Positions 55,803 to 64,000 of a stretch of 64,000 nt of DNA are shown here, one piece after another. Every line of letters begins with the position of its first letter. The stretch's first letter is position 1. The DNA comes from Paraspadella gotoi (taxonomy: Eukaryota; Chaetognatha). The DNA is taken from contig CM119271.1 of NCBI GenBank assembly GCA_051294375.1, positions 15,754,770-15,818,769 on the forward strand, in the 5' to 3' direction. A program made the translations under genes and the position numbers. A model generated the notes under the pieces. It saw only the letters and a list, made by a program, of their open reading frames with translations, was not told where the DNA came from and did not search any database.

Positions 55803-57396
55803 TTTTCTTGACGGCGGCTGGAGAAAGTTTCGAGCTTCGCGATGGACGCAAAGTGTCACAAATTTGACCAGAGGCCTAAGTCTTTTATTTAAAAACTGGA
55901 AGAAATAAAAAAAAAAGATTGTATTTTTTCAAAGATTAAATGATAATTTTTTTTGTACTACGATAATGTAAATATACGGTGGAGATAATAGATATAAGAG
56001 AGAAAGAAAAGACGGGGGGGGAGGGGCGGATGGGAAAATGGAATAAAAATAAATCTATAAAACGAATTAATTTTTTTTTCGACGCGCGTCGAAGATCTCA
56101 ATTTTTTTCCCTACATTAAAACTACAAAAAGGAATCGTTGTAGATAGTAAAGGGGCCCGATAGTTAAGATACTGGTTTTATTTTTGCGCAACGACCCGTG
56201 CGCCTTTGTGAAAAACCTGGAACGAAATAAAAAAAATGGGGGAATAAAAAGTTTCAATGGATTTTTGGAGAATCGAGAATAAATTGATTGGTGGGGCGAG
56301 GAAGTTAATCTCTTCATAATTGATTCTAAACGCATCTTTAAAAAGTAAAGAGGGTGGCGGGGAAACCGAGAGATAAAAAATAGAAACACCGTTCGTAACT
56401 CGACCCACAATCCTACAAAACCCGCCCGGATGAGAGAGAACGCTTCGGGAAACAACATCCGGACCGGGAAATGGGATTTTGCGCCAATACGAAACTTAGG
56501 GAAAAGACAGAATATCAAATGGAATAACAAAAATATATATTTATATATATATATCGCGCAAATTCGATATCAACGAAAGAAAATTTTAAAAAATCCGAGT
56601 TTTCGTAATAAAATCGAAAAGGAAAAAAATTGACTATGACGTTATGCTTTAAATATATGTACGCGGAAACGTTCCCCCGGCACAAATACAACTTAATCGA
56701 TGCTGTACTAATTGAGAAAAACTAAACAAAAAAACAAAACAAAACAAAAAAACAAAACAAAACAAAAAACGGACAGATCATCTGGTGGTAACAGTTAAGT
56801 AATAGAGACGCGGAAAAAAAATAATATAATAAAAAAAATTACGATGAAAACGTAATGTTTTTCTTCGTCGAGAATCGGTAGTCGCTACTACTAACAAATT
56901 GAACTAAAATATAATTAGATGCTTTATGTCCTGGAATACTTTTGAATCATTCTCAAAATGAACCCCAGATTCCATTTAAACCGTCATCCCGTCCTCGCAA
57001 ACAGGAAAATGGTAGACATTTATCGACAAAATTGCCCCGATCGATTTGCCGTTAAATCTAATTGAATGCAACTTTGCAATTCTATTTAAAGAAATTCGTT
57101 CGTACGATGCAACCGAACAAAACCGAATAAAAATTGGGTTTTGTAACGCGAGTTTCACGAACGCAACGAAACGGGGAACAAGGATGATTTGCAACGAACC
57201 ACTTATCAATTCCATCTGGGAGAAAGTCGAGGGTCATCGAGGGTCAATCGCGGGGTGACAAAGCTCACGGCGAGAAAGGTCTGGAGGGGGGGAACACGAT
57301 AAATTGTATCATGGTGGGGAGACAAGTCACGGCGACATGGGCGCGGCGTGAAATGTCACGGGGACAAGGTCAATTGTATCGTGATGGCGAGACGAG
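55803..57396. other. AT-rich intergenic DNA
   Basis: Region between the OST4 start and the AOPEP stop. No supported gene was found. It includes an A-rich AAAACAAAAC repeat at about 56723-56770. A diverged direct duplication of about 45 bases (TTGTATCRTGRTGG...GACRAGTCACGG) lies at about 57304-57410 and overlaps the end of AOPEP. Confidence 0.4.
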
Positions 57397-60300
57397 TCAC
57401 GGGGACATTGTTAACTCCATGGGCGTGGCGAGACCGGGAGATCCGAGGGAATCGTTGGAAGCCATCGACGCCGACATGATGGAGGGAAGAGACTTGAGCG
57501 GCGGAGAAGCGATGCCCATGACTCCAGACTCGATCTTCTCTTTGCAATCCCCCATCAACTCTTCCAAAAACTAAACAAATATTAAAATAAATAAATAATT
57601 AAATTTTACTTTGTATTCTCTCTGCATTGGGCCGCATCCGTCCCTTCACCTTCCGCGTTTCGGCGTCCATCTCGGCGCTGGTGATGTTGAAGCACTGTTC
57701 CGCCAACTCCATCTGATTCGCGGATTTTCCCGAGAGAAGCTCAGAATAAAGATAGACGCCCATCCCTTGATCCTCCATCAAGAATTTCGTCACGTCGGGA
57801 TAACCTTGAAAGGGATGGGATTTTATATTTTATACACATATTTTCCAATGTTACAATTATACAACGCCTTTGCCATTTTTTTTTTTCAGTTTAACACTAT
57901 CTAGTATAAGTTGTGCCTCTATCTTGTGATAATTTTTTTTGGTACCTATTCTTTTAGTGAAGTTGAGTTAAGTTACTAAAAACTAAAAAAAGTCCATGTC
58001 ATCGAAGGAAAAACTCATGTAATTAAATTTTCATTTTAAATAAAAAAGGAGGCGATGGGCAACCTTGCACGTAAGAGTGTTTGATGACGAGCTCGCACCA
58101 CCGATGCCGAACTTCGGCGTTGCAGTTGTGAAGTTTAAAAGTGGATCGAAGAGAGCAAAGAGTCTTGTGCGCCAGCAGGTTCTCTTCAAGGAGATAATCG
58201 AGGAGAAGACATATTTGATCCTGCCACAAATCTGGACCGGGAATTGGGGGGAGGGGTAGAGTAGTAAGATTGGAACAAGAGAGATACTGCTGTATAAGAG
58301 AATGAAGTTACTGGAATTGGGGCTGAAACTTGATCCTGTCTTTTGCTTCTTCTTATGATGCGGCATGGCGGCGGGCTCCCGTTCGTACTTGAGATTCTGG
58401 TCGTTTTGACTTCGCCATTTTCTCACTTCCTTCTTCACCGCCTCGATCAACTCGTTCTTTTCGTTTATCGTCGTCTTCAAAATCATAGTATTCTTTCGTT
58501 ATTAAATTATTACCTTATCATTATTATTAAATTATTGTGATTGTTAACATATTATTATGATTAACTTAAGAACATTCATTATAGTCATTAAGTTTAGTTT
58601 TTAAAATGAAGACGTCCAAACCTCAAACTTTTCAAGCTTGGGCGGCATCCCCGGTTTGTCGAGCCACTCGTTCATGATTTCGGCCATGGATATCTTTCCC
58701 TGAAGGCCTCCTTGGCCGGCGGGGGCGTCCTTGAAGGTGCTGAAGAAGAAGTGGAGAAAATCTTGGGACTTGACCTGTTGACCGTGGAACTGTTGGACGT
58801 ATTTGGCCAGCATGTCGATGAACTTCTCTTGACCGACGAGGGACGCCAGATGACGGAGGAGGAAGAAGCTGTAGTAATAGTAAAGGTGACGTGAATTTTT
58901 TTTTAAATTTTGCTTCGCACGACTGTCAGTCAGTGAATTTTCAAATTTTCTTAATCACTTTTTTAAATTAAATTATGTTAAATTCACCGATTTTAAACTG
59001 ACTACGAGACCTTCGACCAATGACTCGTATAAAAACAAAATATATAAATTCGATCACGATGTAATCTAAACATTCATTTTTAAATACAAATAATGCAAAT
59101 CAACCGAATTTAATACCAAATAATACTCAAATTTAACATTAAAAAATTGTAAATTAAATTTTGAATTAATTCCTATTTATTTAACAAACCCTTTCAGGTA
59201 GTGAACTTGAGTGAAGGCCTTGTAAGGGTTGAGCCCGTTCTTCAGGACTTGCTTGCTGCTGAGGGCGCCGGCTCCGGGACGCAGAGTCTGCAGCTCGGCG
59301 GGTGAGTTGGCGAGTTCGTCCCTCAGTTGACGGAACCGAAGCAGAGCCTTCAACTCTTGCCAATGTTTGGGAATCTGAAGAAAATCCAAATCTTAGAGTA
59401 TGATCTTTAAGAAGGCCGTCACCCTTCCCAACTCCCTCGTCGACTGACCTCGAGATTGGCGGATTCAAAGGTCTCGACGGTGGCGTGGAGAAAATCCTCC
59501 ATGTAGGAGCAGAAGCCTTCGGTGAGCCATTCCTCGGTCGGGTCTTTGGCGCCGACGAGGAGGCCGAACCAGGAGTGGGTCACTTCGTGCGCCACGCGGA
59601 GGCACATCGACATGTCGTCTAGAAAAAGGAGACAAATATTTGAAACCAGTAACAGGAATAGGTCTTGATAGAAAATTGGGATAGGATAGAATGTAAGAGA
59701 TAGATTCTTAGAATAATACTAAATGAGATCATCAATCTCATTTGCATATAGTAGTGAATCATTTTAAGGCCCATTGATTTATGTTCCGTTTTATTAATAG
59801 GCATATTTTTTTATTTTTGGGTTTTACAATGTTTTTTCTACATTGTTTACTCCTATAATCATACTACTCGTCTCCCTGGGCGCCGGCAGGAACGAAGACG
59901 AAGTCGAAGACGAAAACGAAAACGAAGACGAAAACGATAACGAAAACAGTGACAAAAAGGACAACCACGATAACCACAAATCTTCTCTTTGTTTCAGGCT
60001 TCGTTGTATATTTTATTGTTTCGTCTGATTTCGAAAAAGTTTGGATTTTGATCGTTACATAATTTTTATTTAGGCTATACGTTATAGAGATAACAAAACG
60101 AAATAGTAGTAGTAGTACTCGATTGTCATTTTTGGCATTCGTAATTTCGTATCATTCGTGTCGCACTCATGTTTGTCATTGTCTTTTTGGGCATTGCAAC
60201 TGGGATTGTCATTTTTATCATTTTCACTGTCGTTTTTATATTTCGTTGGCCAAACCCCTTCCTCCCTCCCCCCCCCCCCATTGTATTCACTCGCGAGCAG

Positions 60301-60441
60301 CGATTGGCTGAGGAATATGAGGCAAGGGCTGGTGAGGCCGAGACCGCGGAAGCAGCGCGGGACGAGTAGGAGGTCGAGGCGGGGGAACGGGTGAGTCCCG
60401 AGGTTGAGGTGACACCCGTGGAGAGCCGCGACGGCGTAGCC

Positions 60442-60478
<37 letters not shown>

Positions 60479-61287
60479 AGTCGGTGTAATTAAAATGAAG
60501 TTCGTTCTCGTTTAAGAGTGAAACTTACCCGAAAGTTCCGTCGTGAATCTGAGTAAGAGACTTTTGGGTCCGAACATCCGCAGCGGAACGACGGGACATC
60601 GCTTCACGAGACTCGTGTCTTTGCACTTGACGGCGGCTGAGGCAGGGAAAGTATAATTTAACCTTACTTTTATCACTTATACTTATACTTATATCACTTT
60701 TATCATCGAATTATTTTTTAGGGTGAGGTTCTAGCAATCCATCTCTCACCAAGGCGGCACGGGTAAGGTTCGTGGCCGCAGCCATCGTTGGGAAGGTAGA
60801 GCTGCTTTGGTTCGAGGCGATCGAGACAAACGTCGAGGTTGATGTCCACCACTTCCGCCTCTTCCCAAAACCCGACGGCGATGGCGATGCAGGCGTGGGG
60901 AAGCGGGACCTGCAAAAGGTTCGAGTTCTTCAATCTCATTTACATATTGCAGCAGTTTAGATCATTTCTCGCTTCTTTCGATGCCGCTTTCATAGAAGTC
61001 TTAATTTACTATTTTACCATTGCTGTTAATAATAATGTTTTTCTATTTCATCGCTATACTATTGCTCATAAATTAAATTATTAACATTTCTTAATATTTA
61101 TTATTGTTTCTGTACCGTTGAGTGGTAGTAGGAGCGAACGAGGCCGGGAGAGGAGGGAGAGGCGCCGCCCCTGGCCTTTCCCTCGGGTTTAGCCGCCTCC
61201 ACTCGGGCGTTACATTCGCCTGGAAGAGAGAGGGAGTGGATTTTTAATAGTATCTGTCGGTCTGTCTCTCTCTCTCTCTCTCTCTCA

Positions 61288-61349
<62 letters not shown>

Positions 61350-61362
61350 TCTCTCTCTCTCA

Positions 61363-61439
<77 letters not shown>

Positions 61440-61453
61440 TCTCTCTCTCTCTT

Positions 61454-61505
<52 letters not shown>

Positions 61506-61547
61506 CTCTCTTCTCTTCTCTCTCTCTCTCACTTTCTCTCTCTCTCT

Positions 61548-61580
<33 letters not shown>

Positions 61581-61657
61581 TCTCTCTCTTCTCCTCTCTC
61601 TCTCTCTCTCTCTCTCTTTCTTCTCTCCTTTCTCTCTCTCTCCTCTTTCTCCTCTCT

Positions 61658-61689
<32 letters not shown>

Positions 61690-61713
61690 TTCTTCTTCTC
61701 TCCTCTCTCCTCT

Positions 61714-61767
<54 letters not shown>

Positions 61768-61781
61768 TCTCTCTTCTCTCT

Positions 61782-61824
<43 letters not shown>

Positions 61825-63531
61825 TCTTCTCTTCTCTTCTCTCTCTCTCTCAACGACAAACCTGTCATGAGGCAAACGGCGGCGGAGTTGTGTTCGACGA
61901 AGGCCTCCCACGTCGAGGTGACGTGGGGCGCATCCTGACAGGGAAAGAGGCCTCGGTTGTTGACGCTGGATCCTTGGGTGAAGACGGCTGGGAGTCCGTC
62001 CTGATCCCGCGCCCACGTCACCGACGGTGAGTCGTTGGCCGCTCCGCCCTTCCCGCTGTGAGGCGGGATGCGGTACATGATTCTGAGGAGCGAATGAATG
62101 AATGAATGAATACAAAGAAATGAACGAAATGATAATGAAAGAACGAAGATCTCCCCTCGACCTAACCTGACGACTTTGGGAAAGTTGTCGACGTTGTTGA
62201 CGCCCGGTTTGTGGATCTTGATGCACCACTCTTCCGTCCGGTGTTTGAGAGGCGACGTGGGACAGTCCAGACACTTTTTGTAGTGGGGCAATTTCTGTTT
62301 GAAGTTCACTGGAGAGGGTGAAAGCGATTTCGATAATGTGACTGCAGGACAAGGATCAGTTCCAAATGCTTCTCCAAGTCTCAACGACTTCATTCAATCT
62401 CTCGTGGACGACCCTCTTCAAACCTGGACTGCAATCGAAGGTCTGCTTCAACTGCGCCTCGGGGACTTTGATCTCCTCGACGGACGTGACGGAGAGTTGG
62501 GAATGATCGAGGACGAGTTCGAAATTCTTTGATCCCGCGGATCCGGGGGATTTAGATTTATTGGATTTCACTGAGAGGGGGAGGGAAGGGTTATGAGGAT
62601 TTAAATGATAAAATTATTAAAGTAGTACTAAATTAAATATTATTTATGTAGTTTTTCAGGGAACTCATTTTGGCAAGATTTAGAGTTTAAATTTTAATAG
62701 GAAAATGCCTTCATCAGAGGTACAAATATGAATAGAAATAAGTTTCCTTGAAATACGTAAAGTTTTAGAAACAAAGAATTAAAAGCAAATTAATCTAATT
62801 ATTATAATTTCTTCATCATTTTCCTTATTATTTACTTTTGGGTCCTTTGGTGGCGATGGGATTCGGAGCGAGGAAGAGGGTGATGGATCCGCCGAGCGTC
62901 TGCTTCTCCAAATCGCAAGAGAGTTGAAGGACGAAGTGTTTGACGAGGATGTCGTCCACGTTGGCCAACATCGGGAGGTCGGACTCGGCCGGAAACGCGA
63001 AAGGATCGATCCCGCCTGAAGGGAGGTTTAAATTGTTGGTAAAGAGTTTAAGAACTTGAGTTTGATATACTCACCCATCGTGGCTGACGCGGCGCTCGAC
63101 GGTCCGGCGGTTGAGGCGGCGGGTGCGGCTCGGGCCGGCGAAGATTTGTTGGAGTGACTCGTGGCGGGCGACTTGGCGGCGTCGCTGGCGGCGCCGACGA
63201 CTGCGTTATTAACTTTCTTGGATTTAAACCCTCCGAAGCCGCTCGATCGCTGCGGGAGAAAATAACATAAGGCGGGGGTAGTTGGGTATTTTCTGGGCAC
63301 TGCCAGTTATAAACTAGCGCCTACTCTTGTGGCATGCTAGTTAGGAAATAGCGCCTACTTTTGTGGCATGCTAGTTAGAAAATAGCGCCTAATTCTGTGA
63401 AAATGCCCGTTAAGAACAAGCCCTTACTTTCGTATGACTGCCAATTAGGAATTGGCGCCTACTTGTAGTGGCATTGCTAGTTCAGAACTCACCCCTACTT
63501 TTGTGGCACTGCCAGTTCCGCCACTGGACAT
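57397..63531 (-). CDS. AOPEP: Aminopeptidase O (AOPEP), M1 zinc metallopeptidase
   Basis: M1-family aminopeptidase that trims N-terminal residues; mammalian AOPEP is nucleolar/cytosolic and linked to dystonia. About 17 exons were traced from MSSGGTGSATKVG (63529-63531) to a stop at 57397. The part homologous to human AOPEP starts at DPFAFPAESDLPMLANVDDI. Next come VTWARDQDGLPAVF, NNRGLFPCQDAPHVTSTWEA, the exopeptidase region, then HEVTHSWFG, 18 residues and the glutamate in LTEGF: the complete HExxH-x18-E zinc site (exon 59455-59618). LNPYKAFTQVHYLKG, QFHGQQVKSQDFLHFF and the C-terminal helical ICLLLDYLLEENLL and EVRHRWCELVIKHSY and MEDQGMGVYLYSELL match the family to its end. The Ala/Ser/Lys-rich first 70 residues and the last 60 residues (57397-57560) have no human match and are tentative; an internal start at 63076-63078 is possible. 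Introns hold large CT arrays. Confidence 0.9.
60444..60475. repeat. (GA)n array at an AOPEP splice acceptor
   Basis: GA run of about 30 bases; on the transcript strand CTCTCTCTAG, which is itself the acceptor of the exon encoding YAVAALHGCHLNLG. Confidence 0.95.
61262..61853. repeat. 590-bp (CT)n array in AOPEP intron
   Basis: Long CT dinucleotide array with scattered TTCT and CACT interruptions. On the transcript strand it is GA-rich and starts about 12 bases after the donor of the exon encoding AVCLMTG. It produces long spurious Arg/Glu open frames. Confidence 0.97.
63300..63520. repeat. Minisatellite (34-36 bp unit) filling AOPEP intron 1
   Basis: About six degenerate units of TGCTAGTTAGGAAATAGCGC plus CTACTTTTGTGGCA. 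The unit nearest exon 1 (63487-63520) carries the coding end of that exon and its GTGAGT donor. The intron (63250-63489) is almost entirely this array. Confidence 0.88.
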
Positions 63532-64000
63532 GAGGATGTCGGAGATCTGGTCGAGACCAACGAGTTCATTCGCGGAACGACTCAAAATTCAAATTCGCTC
63601 TACTCGTTTGTTACGTAGTTTTTTTTAGTTTTTTTTTATGGATCGTGATGTCTCCAGGTTTTTTCCATTACGTTTTGTCAGTATGATTGGTTTTGTTCAG
63701 GATTGACTAAAAATGACAAAATGAAAAAGGTCAAAAAAATTAATTACGAAGATGAAAACATAGTTGTCGGCGCGAGTTGTACGTTGATTATATATTAATT
63801 AGCAAAATGAAATGATGCCCCGTGTGAAAGAATCCGGCGAAGCAGATCCGACGGTTTGATTGATTGATTGATATTGAGACGAGGAGCCACTGGCCGCACT
63901 GCATCGAAAAAATTTGAAGAGAAGGTCTTACTTAATTCAACTCAACGCACATCAGCGAAAAATCATTCATTCCTCATTATTAAGAATTGGCATTCCGTTT
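63532..64000. other. Upstream flank of AOPEP
   Basis: AT-rich, with no gene recognised. An open minus-strand frame continues a little upstream of the chosen AOPEP start (GLDQISDILMSSG), so an earlier start or another exon beyond the window is possible. Confidence 0.35.

Noticed and set aside
59843-60028. Plus-strand frame with a hydrophobic start and an Asp/Glu/Asn-rich body.
   Set aside because: The acidic part is a GAAAACGAAGAC simple repeat inside an AOPEP intron, so a chance frame is the best explanation.
60169-60369. Plus-strand frame with a transmembrane-like start (MFVIVFLGIATGIVIFIIF) and an acidic tail.
   Set aside because: It overlaps an AOPEP exon on the opposite strand, and the hydrophobic part comes from a simple GTCATTTTT-type repeat in the intron. 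No promoter or poly(A) signal supports it.
61101-62352. Two long minus-strand open frames rich in Arg and Glu (430 and 330 residues).
   Set aside because: They are produced by translating the 590-bp CT array in an AOPEP intron; only the ends of these frames are real AOPEP exons.

Overview
This is animal-type nuclear DNA. Coding exons are GC-rich, introns and intergenic DNA are AT-rich, introns have GT-AG borders and mostly run from about 70 to a few hundred bases, and the gene set is animal: cytoplasmic actin, lysosomal sialidase, TMEM126, TMEM63, aminopeptidase O, GID4, LENG1, and a phostensin/taperin-type protein. The compact layout (16 recognised genes in 64 kb) and divergent but complete proteins fit an early-branching invertebrate such as a sponge. 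That placement is an inference; no species marker is present.

Layout, left to right. All recognised genes lie on the minus strand, so each reads right to left: NNT (528-7320), actin (7821-9487), an unidentified exon-like ORF (9853-10270), an intronless cytochrome P450 (11176-12735), LENG1 (12833-14196), a large phostensin/taperin-like PP1-docking protein (16029-23778), NEU1 sialidase (25158-26718), TMEM126 (26922-28336), GID4 (29688-33073), an intronless TPR/beta-helix/MYND protein (33452-35404), DSCC1 (35850-38555), a short LRPPRC-like protein (39826-41792), TMEM63 (43891-50700), AK6 (50987-51758), FKBP4/5-type immunophilin (52384-55083), the 39-residue OST4 (55683-55802) and AOPEP (57397-about 63531). 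Two small unrecognised plus-strand candidates (15167-15451 and 24503-24794) have gene-like control signals or splice sites.

The genes are mostly unrelated housekeeping functions: mitochondria (NNT, TMEM126, LRPPRC-like), protein folding, degradation and glycosylation (FKBP, GID4, OST4, NEU1), chromosome cohesion (DSCC1), RNA processing and ribosome assembly (LENG1, AK6), membrane (TMEM63) and cytoskeleton (actin, phostensin/taperin-like). I see no pathway operon, although the uniform strand is striking.

Mobile and repeated DNA includes two copies of a tRNA-derived SINE, a second dispersed repeat family, a 951-bp Tc1/mariner-type element with TA target sites beside a long inverted-repeat element in GID4 intron 1, a foldback hairpin, and many tandem arrays. 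The most unusual pattern is that eleven intronic tandem arrays begin at or within about 15 bases of a splice site, and in three genes the 5' splice site itself is one repeat unit. The most novel protein is the TPR/beta-helix/MYND protein.

Exon borders were read by eye from splice signals, frame continuity and family resemblance, and may be off by a few bases.
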